In this document: positions 10,730-21,145 of the stretch, in pieces | How the letters are laid out: every line of letters starts with the position of its first letter | How positions within the stretch are numbered: position 1 is the first letter of the stretch | Assembly: GCF_002280675.1 (NCBI RefSeq) | Contig: NZ_NCEN01000010.1 | Coordinates: forward strand, 1 to 64,000 | Direction: 5' to 3' | Length of the DNA: 64,000 nucleotides | Source of the DNA: Novosphingobium sp. 32-60-15 | Lineage (GTDB): Bacteria; Pseudomonadota; Alphaproteobacteria; Sphingomonadales; Sphingomonadaceae | Translations under genes and position numbers: made by a program | The notes under the pieces: model-generated | Seen by the model: the letters and a program-made list of their open reading frames with translations, nothing else | What the model was told of the DNA's origin: nothing | The model's database searches: none

Positions 10730-11623
10730 ATGAACCCGTCCCGTGCGCCTTTGATGCCGATCCTTGCGGTACTGCTGGGCCTGGGCGTGTTCTCGATCAT
10801 GGACGGCGTGATGAAGGCCGCCTCGATCATGACCGGGGCCTATGCCGCCATGTTCTGGCGGGGCCTTGCCGGATCGGTGATGATGGCGCCGCTCTGGCTG
10901 CGCGCCCGCCAAGGCTGGCCTGCACGGGCAACCATGAAAGTCCATATTCTGCGCGGGGTGGTCGGGACCGCCATGGCGACATTGTTCTTTTACGGGCTCG
11001 TCCGCACCCCTTTGGCCGAAGGCATTGCGCTATCCTTCATTGCGCCCCTGATCGCGCTTTATCTGGCCGCCGTAATGCTGGGCGAGAAAATCCAGTCGGC
11101 GGCAATTGGCGGTTCGGTGCTGGCGCTATTGGGCGTTGCAGTCATCGGTTGGGGCAAGTTCGAAGGCCAGATCGATGCAGAGGCGGTCAAAGGCCTTGTC
11201 GCCATTCTCGTCTCGGCGGTGCTCTATGCGTGGAATCTGGTGTTGCAGCGCCAGCAAGCGCAGATCGCCGGGCCGGAAGAAGTCGCCTTTTTCCAGACGC
11301 TTGTATCGTTCCTGTTCCTTGGCATCGGCGCATGGTGGCTGGCCCCTTGGCCCAGCGCTGCGGCGTGGGGGTTGATCGTGATGTCGGCTGCCATGTCGAC
11401 CGTATCGTTGATGCTGCTCAGTTGGGCTTACGCCCGCGCAGAGGCGCAAGCGCTGGTTCCTTTGGAATATACCGCGTTCCTGTGGGCAGCTGTGGTCGGC
11501 TGGATCGCCTTTGCCGAACCTGTCACACTGGCGACGCTGGGCGGGGTCGTCCTGATCGTTGCGGGCTGTCTTTATGCGACGTGGCGCAAGCCTGATTCGC
11601 CACGGCCAGAGATGCCGAATTGA
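10730..11623 (+). CDS. DMT-family (EamA) transporter
   Basis: 297-residue inner-membrane protein with about ten hydrophobic helices in two EamA repeats (roughly residues 10-140 and 155-290), the drug/metabolite transporter architecture. Recognisable pieces are the first-repeat MFWRGLAG and ALSFIAPLIALYLAAVMLGE and the second-repeat LVPLEYTAFLWAAVVGWIAF. ATG 10730 is chosen because it removes an upstream extension antisense to the divergent L,D-transpeptidase gene. Substrate unknown. Confidence 0.92.
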   Translation: MNPSRAPLMPILAVLLGLGVFSIMDGVMKAASIMTGAYAAMFWRGLAGSVMMAPLWLRARQGWPARATMKVHILRGVVGTAMATLFFYGLVRTPLAEGIALSFIAPLIALYLAAVMLGEKIQSAAIGGSVLALLGVAVIGWGKFEGQIDAEAVKGLVAILVSAVLYAWNLVLQRQQAQIAGPEEVAFFQTLVSFLFLGIGAWWLAPWPSAAAWGLIVMSAAMSTVSLMLLSWAYARAEAQALVPLEYTAFLWAAVVGWIAFAEPVTLATLGGVVLIVAGCLYATWRKPDSPRPEMPN

Positions 11624-11833
11624 GGCATTTGTGCTAATGATAATCAATAGTCGCAATTAAGCTTTTACATGCATGTGTTTCATCAACTAGCGCCTTGACG
11701 GGCGACAGGTTTACGCGCATCGGGCAGTCGCTTTCAGGCCGTTAAACGCCGCGCTGCGTGGACAAAATCCATCGCATTTCCCCGCGTGGCACTTTGGCAG
11801 CAACGGCCACGACAGGAGGGAAGACTCAACGCC

Positions 11834-14506
<2,673 letters not shown>

Positions 14507-14526
14507 TCAGCGCGGCATTGCCGAAA

Positions 14527-14563
14527 CAAAAGCCCGCCGGGATCATCCCCGGCGGGCTTTTTC
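14527..14563 (+). terminator. factor-independent terminator of acnA
   Basis: Stem AAAAGCCCGCCGG (14527-14539) pairs with CCGGCGGGCTTTT (14549-14561), followed by a T-rich end. It starts about 20 bases after the acnA stop. Confidence 0.9.
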
Positions 14564-14606
14564 ATGGCCGACAAGCGGGGCCGACAGGTCTTGCACCATG
14601 CTGACC

Positions 14607-14640
14607 AACAAAAAAGGGCGGCTCCCCCCGGAGGCCGCCC
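14607..14640 (-). terminator. factor-independent terminator of the PEP-CTERM gene
   Basis: Read on the minus strand, a GGGCGGCCTCC/GGAGCCGCCC hairpin (14616-14640) is followed by six T residues (14610-14615 on the plus strand as A). It lies 45 bases beyond the stop of the gene at 14685-15731. Confidence 0.85.
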
Positions 14641-14684
14641 CTTCATGTGCCCCGCCGGAGGGCGGGGACTTTAGCTTGCGTGAA

Positions 14685-15731
14685 TTAAGCCGTTTTTGCC
14701 TTGGCAAAGCGGCGGCGGGCGACAAGGCCAGCCGCAGCCGCGCCGAACAGGATGATCATCGATGGTTCCGGCACTTCCGTGCCACCCGTCGTGTTCCCGC
14801 TGGTGGTATTGCCACTCGTGGTGTTTCCGCTCGTCGTATTCCCGCCGGTCGAGGTGGAAGTTGACGACGATGTCGAGCTGCTGGTGCTGCTTGACGTTGA
14901 TGAACTGGATGACGTCGAGGTTGACGAAGACGACGTGACGTTCCCTGACGAGGTCGAGGTGGACGAACTTGAAGCTACGTTGCCGGAAGATGTGCTGACG
15001 TTCCCGCTCGACGTGGATACGCCCCCGGTTGATGTCGACACGCCGCCGGTCGAGGTTGAAACGCCGCCCGTAGAGGTCGAAACACCGCCCGTTGACGTCG
15101 AAACGCCACCTGTTGACGTTGATGTCGAGACACCACCGGTCGAAGTGGAAACGCCACCGGTTGATGTGGACGTTGAAACACCGCCGGTTGATGTTGATAC
15201 GCCACCGGTCGTACTGGAGCTTCCGCCGCTGCTGGTGGAGCCGCCCGAAGTCGATGTAGAACCGCCCGAGGTAGAGGTTGAGCCTGTGCTGGTTGACGAG
15301 ATGACAACGCTGCCGCCGGCACCACCGCTACCGCCACCGCCGCCACCAAAGAAGCCGCCGAAGAACCCGCCGCCAAAGCCGCCAATTCCGCCGCCGCCGA
15401 TAACCACGGGCACACCGCCGCCGCCGCCATTCATTGGCTGGGGTGGCATGGGGGGCATGTAGGGGACCGGAACCATCGCCATTTGCTGGGCTGGCTCACA
15501 CGTCTTGGTTGTCGTCGTGGTCACGATGCGGCGTGCACGATGCACTTCACGCGGTGCAGCGCGGCGGGCGATCTTGCGCTTGACGGGCTGGGCCTGCTTC
15601 ACCTTGATTGGCTTCACACGATGAATTTCGCCCTTTGAAGGGGCTTCCGATACGTGGACTGCGCCGCCGCCGAGCATTGCTCCGCCTGCTGCTGCTGCCG
15701 CCAGTTTTGCCAAAGCCATCCGAACCGACAT
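14685..15731 (-). CDS. Ser/Thr/Gly-repeat protein with PEP-CTERM sorting tail
   Basis: 348 residues. Order: signal peptide (1-25, Ala/Gly-rich), a basic linker (35-70), a poly-Gly segment with GGFGGGFFGGFFGGGGGG (about 115-140), then roughly 165 residues almost entirely Ser, Thr and Gly, including nine GGVSTS-type repeats and four GNTTS/G repeats. It ends VPEPSMIILFGAAAAGLV plus ARRRFAKAKTA: a PEP motif, TM helix and basic tail, the signal recognised by exosortase/archaeosortase systems. Family members are exported and usually glycosylated or exopolysaccharide-associated. No exosortase gene is present here. The repetitive DNA makes length variation likely. Confidence 0.85.
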   Translation of the reverse strand: MSVRMALAKLAAAAAGGAMLGGGAVHVSEAPSKGEIHRVKPIKVKQAQPVKRKIARRAAPREVHRARRIVTTTTTKTCEPAQQMAMVPVPYMPPMPPQPMNGGGGGVPVVIGGGGIGGFGGGFFGGFFGGGGGGSGGAGGSVVISSTSTGSTSTSGGSTSTSGGSTSSGGSSSTTGGVSTSTGGVSTSTSTGGVSTSTGGVSTSTSTGGVSTSTGGVSTSTGGVSTSTGGVSTSTGGVSTSSGNVSTSSGNVASSSSTSTSSGNVTSSSSTSTSSSSSTSSSTSSSTSSSTSTSTGGNTTSGNTTSGNTTSGNTTGGTEVPEPSMIILFGAAAAGLVARRRFAKAKTA

Positions 15732-15942
15732 GATCTGTGCTCTCGTTCTTCCCTGGGAAAGCGCTCTAGCAAAGAGGGGTTAACGCTCTGCCTGCCTTTC
15801 CTGATAAACCCAAAAGCGCAGAACGAAGCGGGCAGAGCAATGCCGTTAACCCTGTTTGCGGACCTGAATCTGCCCGAAATCGGGACCGCAACAGCGCAGC
15901 GGTTAACAATGTCCCATTATGGAACCGAATCCATCCAGAGTT

Positions 15943-16977
15943 CTAAAGTGATCCGTCTTCATCGAAAAACGACGGGGTCGATCCGGTGGGTGGGGTGATT
16001 CCCAAATGCAGCCATCCGCGATCATTCAGGCACCGTCCGCGTGCAGTGCGGGCCACAAGACCAAGTTGGATCAAGTAAGGCTCGATCACCTCCTCAATCG
16101 TGTCGCGCGGTTCAGACAGTCCCGCCGCCAGCGTTTCAACACCAACCGGCCCGCCTTTGTAAATGTCGGCAATCATCATCAAGTAACGCCGGTCCTGCAG
16201 ATCAAGCCCGATCTTGTCGACTTCCAGCCGGGTCAGCGCGCTATCGGCCACGCTCTGGGTGATTGTTTCAACGCCATCGACTTGCGCAAAGTCGCGCACG
16301 CGGCGCAGCAACCGGCCTGCGACACGCGGCGTTCCGCGCGCACGGCGGGCAATTTCGGTCGCCCCGCCCTTGTCAATGCCCACACCCATCAGTGATGCCC
16401 CGCGCGCCACCACACGTTCCAGTTCCGCCACGGAGTAGAATTGCAGCCGCACCGGAATGCCGAAACGGTCGCGCAATGGCGTTTGCAGCAAGCCTTGCCG
16501 CGTCGTCGCGCCGATCAGCGTGAAGGGCGGTAGATCGATCCGGACTGAACGCGCCGAGGGGCCTTCACCGATGATCAGATCAAGCGCGCGGTCCTCCATC
16601 GCCGGATAGAGCACTTCTTCGACTACGGGGTTCAGCCGGTGGATTTCGTCAATGAACAGGACATCGCCCGATTCAAGATTGGTCAGCAGCGCTGCCAAAT
16701 CGCCCGCCTTGGCGATGACCGGGCCGGACGTGGCGCGGAAATTGACGCCCAGTTCGCGCGCAATGATCTGCGCCAGCGTGGTCTTGCCCAGTCCCGGCGG
16801 GCCGAAGAACAGCACATGATCCATCGCCTCGCGCCGCATTTTGGCCGATTCGATAAACACCCGCAGATTATCCCGCGCGGCTTCCTGCCCCACGAATTCA
16901 TGCAGTGTTTTGGGGCGCAGCGCGGCGTCAACGTCTTCGTGCTGCCGGTCGGGGGATAGGAGGGGGTTGTCTGTCAT
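15943..16977 (-). CDS. ruvB: Holliday junction branch-migration helicase RuvB
   Basis: 344-residue AAA+ ATPase that drives branch migration with RuvA. Walker [10 protein letters not shown] (59-67), Walker [10 protein letters not shown], sensor GATTRQGLL and the arginine-finger region LRDRFG are present, with the C-terminal winged helix ending in [12 protein letters not shown]. Its ATG overlaps the parE stop (ATGA, 16974-16977), so it appears translationally coupled to the toxin gene. ruvA is 781 bases upstream in the same direction. Confidence 0.97.
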   Translation of the reverse strand: MTDNPLLSPDRQHEDVDAALRPKTLHEFVGQEAARDNLRVFIESAKMRREAMDHVLFFGPPGLGKTTLAQIIARELGVNFRATSGPVIAKAGDLAALLTNLESGDVLFIDEIHRLNPVVEEVLYPAMEDRALDLIIGEGPSARSVRIDLPPFTLIGATTRQGLLQTPLRDRFGIPVRLQFYSVAELERVVARGASLMGVGIDKGGATEIARRARGTPRVAGRLLRRVRDFAQVDGVETITQSVADSALTRLEVDKIGLDLQDRRYLMMIADIYKGGPVGVETLAAGLSEPRDTIEEVIEPYLIQLGLVARTARGRCLNDRGWLHLGITPPTGSTPSFFDEDGSL

Positions 16978-17279
16978 GGTTTGACCTGCTTCACAGCCCT
17001 TCGAGCATCCATGGCATGATGTATGATACGCACGATCAGCAGATCGTCACCCGTGAACTGGTAGACGATGCCGTGTTGACGATAGCTCAGGTAACGAATG
17101 CCACGACCTAACGCGGGCATTGCCCGCCCCGCTTCGGGGAAATCACGCAATTTCCGGAATGCGCCGGTGAAGCCACCCATGTAATCGGCAGCGACCGCAT
17201 TACCGAACGTGCTCACGCTGTAGGTATCGATTTGTGCAAGGTCGTTTTCCGCAGCATTGGAGAATCGAATCTCAATCAC
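16974..17279 (-). CDS. type II toxin, RelE/ParE family
   Basis: 101 residues, [20 protein letters not shown] through [20 protein letters not shown], with the ParE-type pattern: N-terminal beta strand and helix hairpin, then [31 protein letters not shown] and a C-terminal IIHHAMD strand. ParE toxins poison DNA gyrase, RelE toxins cleave mRNA; this one looks closer to ParE. It overlaps the antitoxin gene by 8 bases and ruvB by 4 bases, so it lies inside the ruv operon. Confidence 0.9.
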   Translation of the reverse strand: MIEIRFSNAAENDLAQIDTYSVSTFGNAVAADYMGGFTGAFRKLRDFPEAGRAMPALGRGIRYLSYRQHGIVYQFTGDDLLIVRIIHHAMDARRAVKQVKP

Positions 17280-17523
17280 GCGCGGAATTTCGCCGCGAAA
17301 TAATGGTTTCGATGATTGTTTCGGGTGTTTCAGGAGAGATACCCGAATCCAATCCTTCCTGGATCATGGCACGCAGCCAAGCGGTTTGATCTGCCGCACC
17401 TTCGAGATCCCGCTCGATCAGATCGCGGACGTAATCGCCCACATCGGCGTAACCGGCTTCGGTCGCACGATGCTCGATCCTGCTATGGAGCGGCGAAGGA
17501 ATGGAAAAGCTGAGGTCGGTCAT
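17272..17523 (-). CDS. type II antitoxin, ParD-like ribbon-helix-helix
   Basis: 83 residues. The N-terminal segment LSFSIPSPLHSRIEHRATE plus AGYADVGDYVRDLIERDLE matches the ribbon-helix-helix DNA-binding domain of ParD/CopG antitoxins; the acidic C-terminal part would wrap the toxin. Being first in the pair and overlapping the toxin gene is the usual antitoxin-toxin order. It probably autoregulates a promoter in 17524-17611. Confidence 0.9.
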   Translation of the reverse strand: MTDLSFSIPSPLHSRIEHRATEAGYADVGDYVRDLIERDLEGAADQTAWLRAMIQEGLDSGISPETPETIIETIISRRNSARD

Positions 17524-17611
17524 GGCTGGATTATACCGGTTTTGGGGCGGGGTGGCAAAGTTGTAACAGGATAGGACGCACTAGATTGGCCTTTGCAAAA
17601 AGTTGGCACCG

Positions 17612-17761
17612 TCATGGTCTTTGACAAAGCTTGCCCTGATAATCCCATGCAACGCCGCTATCTAAGCAAGCGTCAATCTGCACGAATTCTGTGGCTTCGT
17701 TAGCAAGCCAGCCGCCAGCAAGGCCGACGACAAAAAGGAGTAGGCCAAGACTGCGCCTCAC
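17612..17761 (-). CDS. 49-residue exported-type peptide overlapping ruvA
   Basis: A GTG whose last bases lie in the ruvA stop codon (GTGA overlap at 17758-17761) opens a 49-residue frame: a hydrophobic leader [19 protein letters not shown], then [20 protein letters not shown] and LCQRP. The leader looks like a signal peptide or anchor, and the two cysteines (C32, C46) around a DSGxAWDY segment suggest a periplasmic disulfide. The stop-start overlap implies translational coupling to ruvA. The acidic CLDxGGxWDY pattern is familiar from short sphingomonad proteins of unknown function. Confidence 0.6.
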   Translation of the reverse strand: MRRSLGLLLFVVGLAGGWLANEATEFVQIDACLDSGVAWDYQGKLCQRP

Positions 17762-18372
17762 CCCGCCGCCCTCTTCAGCGCCACGCGCACAAGGTCGTTC
17801 AGCCCTGCATCCTCACCTAGTTCCTCGACCGCTTTGGCGACTGCTGTGCTGGCGACCAATGGCTTGAAGCCCAGATTCTGCAAGGCCGAGATTGCATCGG
17901 CGCTGGCCGAGCCTGGCAGGGTATAGCCGATGTCTGCGTCCATGCCTGCGGGTGAGGCATAGCCTGCGAGGCCGCCTGCCTTGTCCTTCAACTCGTTGAC
18001 GATGCGGCTGGCGAGTTTGGGGCCGACACCGTTGGCGCGGGCGACCATGGCGGCATCGCCGTTGGCGCAGGCGCGCTGCAATTCTTCAATGGCCAGCGCA
18101 GAGAGGATGGCCAGCGCCACTTTGGACCCTACGCCCTGCACTGCTGTCAGCAGGCGGAACCATGCGCGTTCGCCCGCGCTGGTAAAGCCGATCAGGCGCT
18201 GGTCGGTCTCGCTCACCTGCATTTCGGTGTGGACGACGACTTTATCGCCGCGAATGCCGAGATGGGTGAGCGTCTTGGCCGAGCATTGCACGAGGTAGCC
18301 GACGCCGTTCACGTCAATCACGGCCCAATCGGGGCCTGTATCATCAAGGATGCCGGTGAGCTTGGCGATCAT
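17758..18372 (-). CDS. ruvA: Holliday junction DNA-binding protein RuvA
   Basis: 204 residues. RuvA tetramers bind four-way junctions and load RuvB. The N-terminal OB fold [11 protein letters not shown] through GVGYLVQCS, the helix-hairpin-helix pairs around [19 protein letters not shown] and [19 protein letters not shown], and a C-terminal UBA-like domain ([12 protein letters not shown]) are all present. It is the first gene of a minus-strand operon running ruvA, small peptide, parD, parE, ruvB. Confidence 0.96.
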   Translation of the reverse strand: MIAKLTGILDDTGPDWAVIDVNGVGYLVQCSAKTLTHLGIRGDKVVVHTEMQVSETDQRLIGFTSAGERAWFRLLTAVQGVGSKVALAILSALAIEELQRACANGDAAMVARANGVGPKLASRIVNELKDKAGGLAGYASPAGMDADIGYTLPGSASADAISALQNLGFKPLVASTAVAKAVEELGEDAGLNDLVRVALKRAAG

Positions 18373-18424
18373 GGTTTGTTCCTATGCACTGCGCCGTGCG
18401 CCCGCGCAAGCCCACCGCCAAAAC

Positions 18425-18688
18425 TCAAGGCTCTGGCGAGGCGCGGTCAATCATATCCATGAAGTTGCGCGCGGCATCGCGGTCTTCCGGATCTTTGAAC
18501 GCCACGTCCAAATCAGGTGCGGCCGACAGCATATAAAGCAAAGACCACATCCCGAACCGCCGCGCGCGGTCTTTCTCCAGCCCGAAGTCTACCAGCATGT
18601 GTTCAACGCCTGCCTCAAGCGCGGCAGGCGTGGCAGCGGCAAGGTCATCGGTCCAGAAGTACCGGCGCATCTGGTCATCAAATTCCAT
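18425..18688 (-). CDS. hypothetical protein, 87 residues
   Basis: Small acidic protein, MEFDDQMRRYFWTDDLAAAT through RNFMDMIDRASPEP, predicted mostly helical with no signal peptide or TM segment. I do not recognise a domain. It starts 52 bases upstream of ruvA on the same strand, so it probably heads the ruv transcript. Confidence 0.65.
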   Translation of the reverse strand: MEFDDQMRRYFWTDDLAAATPAALEAGVEHMLVDFGLEKDRARRFGMWSLLYMLSAAPDLDVAFKDPEDRDAARNFMDMIDRASPEP

Positions 18689-18798
18689 GGGCGGTGCCTA
18701 TGCTATGCTCGAAGCGTGCGCAACGGTCGCGCCATATTCGGCGATTGCCTAATGCCCATCCCCAACCTTTCTCGCAGGCGGGAAGGGGGCAAGAATAC

Positions 18799-18827
18799 AA
18801 AAAAGGCGGCGCATCGCTGCGTCGCCC
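18799..18827 (-). terminator. likely nrdB terminator
   Basis: On the minus strand, GGCGACGCA and TGCGCCGCC form a hairpin around GCGA (18805-18827), followed by six T residues (A at 18799-18804). It lies 27 bases after the nrdB stop. Confidence 0.7.
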
Positions 18828-18853
18828 GTTTCGTAACTAACAAAATGGCAGAA

Positions 18854-19909
18854 TTACTCCGCCGCGATCCCGGCGCTGCCGAACATATCCACCTCAACCT
18901 CAAGCGGCGCTGCTTCATTCGCGGCTGATTTCGCATTGCGGCGCTTGTCGAAGCTGCTCCAGACCGTGTTCCAGTCGCCCTTCGTGGCGGCCTTGGAATA
19001 TTCTGTGGCGCGGGTTTCGAAGAAGTTGGCGTGTTCTACGCCGTTGAGCAGCGGGGCGAGCCAGGGGAGGGGGTGGTCTTCGATCATGTAGACCGCGGGC
19101 AGGCCAAGCTGGCTGAGGCGCCAGTCGGCGATGTAGCGGATGTAGCGCTTGATTTCCTTGGCGCTCATGCCGGGAACCGGGCCCTGTTCGAAGGCCAGAT
19201 CGATGAATGCGTCTTCAAGGCGCACCGTCTTCTGGCAGCAATCGATGATGTCTTCCTTCACCGCCTTGGTCAGGCAGCCGCGCTCGGCCACGAAGGCATG
19301 GAACAGCTTGGTGATGCCTTCGCAGTGCAGCGATTCATCGCGGATCGACCATGTGACGATCTGGCCCATGCCCTTCATCTTGTTGAAGCGCGGGAAGTTC
19401 ATCAGCATGGCAAAGCTGGCGAACAATTGCAGGCCTTCGGTAAAGCCGCCGAACATCGCCAGGGTGCGCGCAATGTCTTCGTCGTTATCAACGCCGAATG
19501 TCTGCAAATAATCGTGCTTGGCCTTCAGCTCCTCATATTCGAGGAACATGCCATATTCGCTTTCGGGCATGCCGATGGTGTCGAGCAAGTGGCTGTATGC
19601 GGCGATGTGCACGGTTTCCATGTTGGAAAACGCCGCCAGCATCATCTTCACTTCGGTCGGCTTGAACACGCGGCCATATTGTTCGTGGTAGCAGTTCTGC
19701 ACTTCCACGTCGGCTTGCGTGAAGAAGCGGAAGATCTGCGTGAGCAGGTTGCGCTCATGCTCGGAAATCTTCTGCGCCCAATCGCGGCAATCTTCGCCCA
19801 ATGGCACTTCTTCGGGCATCCAGTGGATCTGCTGCTGGCGCTTCCAGAATTCATAGGCCCAAGGGTATTCGAAGGGCTTGTATGTCTTGCGGGCTTCAAG
19901 AAGTGACAT
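18854..19909 (-). CDS. nrdB: ribonucleotide reductase beta subunit (class I)
   Basis: Small subunit that houses the di-iron/tyrosyl-radical cofactor and reduces ribonucleotides with NrdA. 351 residues. Metal-ligand blocks are visible in SEHERNLLTQIFRFFTQADV, NMETVHIAAYSHLLDTIG and WSIRDESLHCEG. The C-terminal tail (LEVEVDMFGSAGIAAE) would dock onto NrdA. nrdA lies upstream at 21146-23149 on the same strand but is separated by two small genes on opposite strands, so the two subunits must have separate promoters. The nrdB promoter should lie in 19910-20165, where I see no clear regulator box. Confidence 0.96.
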   Translation of the reverse strand: MSLLEARKTYKPFEYPWAYEFWKRQQQIHWMPEEVPLGEDCRDWAQKISEHERNLLTQIFRFFTQADVEVQNCYHEQYGRVFKPTEVKMMLAAFSNMETVHIAAYSHLLDTIGMPESEYGMFLEYEELKAKHDYLQTFGVDNDEDIARTLAMFGGFTEGLQLFASFAMLMNFPRFNKMKGMGQIVTWSIRDESLHCEGITKLFHAFVAERGCLTKAVKEDIIDCCQKTVRLEDAFIDLAFEQGPVPGMSAKEIKRYIRYIADWRLSQLGLPAVYMIEDHPLPWLAPLLNGVEHANFFETRATEYSKAATKGDWNTVWSSFDKRRNAKSAANEAAPLEVEVDMFGSAGIAAE

Positions 19910-20165
19910 GATCGGGCGTCCTGTATTGATTCTGGTAATATAGGGATGGGTTGGGTGCGGGCAAAGCGCGCGAAGGTGCTTGGCCGTGGATAGCGGTGCG
20001 GTTTCGGCATGCCTTGAAGGACAGGGCCTTGAAGGACAAATTTCGCGCCATTGGTGTGCGGCGGTGGAATATTGCGGAACGGGCAGGGCCGCTGGCGGTT
20101 CTGGTCACAAGGCCGCCGGATGCTCCGGGAAGGCCAGACGTTACTGATACCGCAGGAGATTTGCC

Positions 20166-20453
20166 ATGGGCGAACATCAAACCGAAAACGCGAACGCCGA
20201 CTGGTCGGCGCATATCCGCGAACACATGGAAGTGATCGGCGCGGATGGCACGCATGTGGGCACCGTGGATGGCATCGTCGGCCACCGCATCAAGCTGACC
20301 AAAGCGGAAAACGATGCGGGGCATGAAGGCGGCACCCATTCGGGCCACCATCATTACCTGTCGTGCGGGCTGGTCGCCGAAGTTGAGGGCGACAAAGTCC
20401 GCCTTTCGGCCAACGGCGCCGTTGCGCACGGCCTGTTTGAAGAAGAAGAGTAA
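20166..20453 (+). CDS. DUF2171 domain protein
   Basis: 95 residues. After a short acidic N-terminus comes SAHIREHMEVIGADGTHVGT plus VDGIVGHRIKLTK, the strand pattern of DUF2171 (a PRC-barrel-like small domain), a His-rich loop GTHSGHHHYLS, and a C-terminal acidic tail EEEE. CAGGAG eight bases upstream supports ATG 20166. Function unknown; the histidine loop could bind metal. Confidence 0.85.
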   Translation: MGEHQTENANADWSAHIREHMEVIGADGTHVGTVDGIVGHRIKLTKAENDAGHEGGTHSGHHHYLSCGLVAEVEGDKVRLSANGAVAHGLFEEEE

Positions 20454-20497
20454 GTTTTCGGGTGAGGGGGCAGGACTTAAGTCAGGCCCTCCCCCGA

Positions 20498-20518
20498 CCC
20501 CTCCCGCAAGCGGGAGGG
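20498..20518. terminator. possible bidirectional terminator hairpin
   Basis: CCCCTCCCGC and GCGGGAGGGG form a strong short hairpin between the convergent DUF2171 and PepSY-like genes. There is no T-run, so termination is an inference; the sequence also resembles a common high-GC intergenic repeat. Confidence 0.4.
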
Positions 20519-20536
20519 GGGAAGAAGCGCAGCCCC

Positions 20537-20914
20537 CTACTTCCAGAACATGCCCGGCTTGATTCCCCGATCCTTGCGGTTCTTCCACATCGTGAAATAC
20601 ATCCACAGGCCCGAAATGCTGAAGAACAGCAGGGCAAAGCCGGTCATCAGCGAGATTGCGGTGCCGACGGGGCCAAATTCCTCGCCCGAATGCAGGTGAT
20701 GGAACCAGCCGACCAGCGACTTCACCCCGCCCGGAGGTGCCTTGGGCCGGCACATCATGGTTTCGGGGCAGACGAAGCCCGCAGGGACGGGCGGCGGTCC
20801 GGCCTGTTCGCCCGCTGGCCAGAGGGCAGTCACGTGGCTGGCGACGCCGGTGAAGGCCATCCACAGCATGAACACGCCGAAAAATACCGTGATCCACCGG
20901 TGCCACTTGCGCAT
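20537..20914 (-). CDS. PepSY-associated TM protein, 125 residues
   Basis: From ATG 20914 (MRKWHRWITVFFGVFMLWMA) the protein has two or three TM helices: 5-28, a periplasmic loop with paired cysteines in GFVCPETMMCRPK, then helices within 85-112. The WHRWITVFFG start and the ISGLWMYFTMWKNRK end match the PepSY_TM-type membrane proteins found near iron-uptake or oxidoreductase genes. Role unknown. It lies between nrdA and nrdB, transcribed the same way. The 231-base gap up to the nrdA stop holds a CCGGGACACCTCCCGG palindrome and no other gene. Confidence 0.75.
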   Translation of the reverse strand: MRKWHRWITVFFGVFMLWMAFTGVASHVTALWPAGEQAGPPPVPAGFVCPETMMCRPKAPPGGVKSLVGWFHHLHSGEEFGPVGTAISLMTGFALLFFSISGLWMYFTMWKNRKDRGIKPGMFWK

Positions 20915-21145
20915 GATACGAAACCTTTTGATAATGCGAATAGATCGCAGAACTAGACAAAACCGCCTTAGCGGGCTTGACTGGGATCGTGCAAGCAGGA
21001 TTGCTATTGGACATAGCCGGACTGACCGGCAAGCCGCGAAATGTCGTGATTTGTAACGCCGGGACACCTCCCGGCAGCCGGTCGGACGTCTTGGGACGTG
21101 CTATGACTGCCGGGGTAGGCATGAAGTTACCTCAAATATAGAGAG

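Noticed and set aside
14701..15462. Pro/Val/Glu repeat protein opposite the PEP-CTERM gene
   Set aside because: Its repeats are the exact complement of the Ser/Thr/Gly repeats, and only the minus strand carries a signal peptide and PEP-CTERM tail.
19896..21122. 408-codon frame spanning DUF2171 and the PepSY-like gene
   Set aside because: It crosses two better-supported genes and has no motif.
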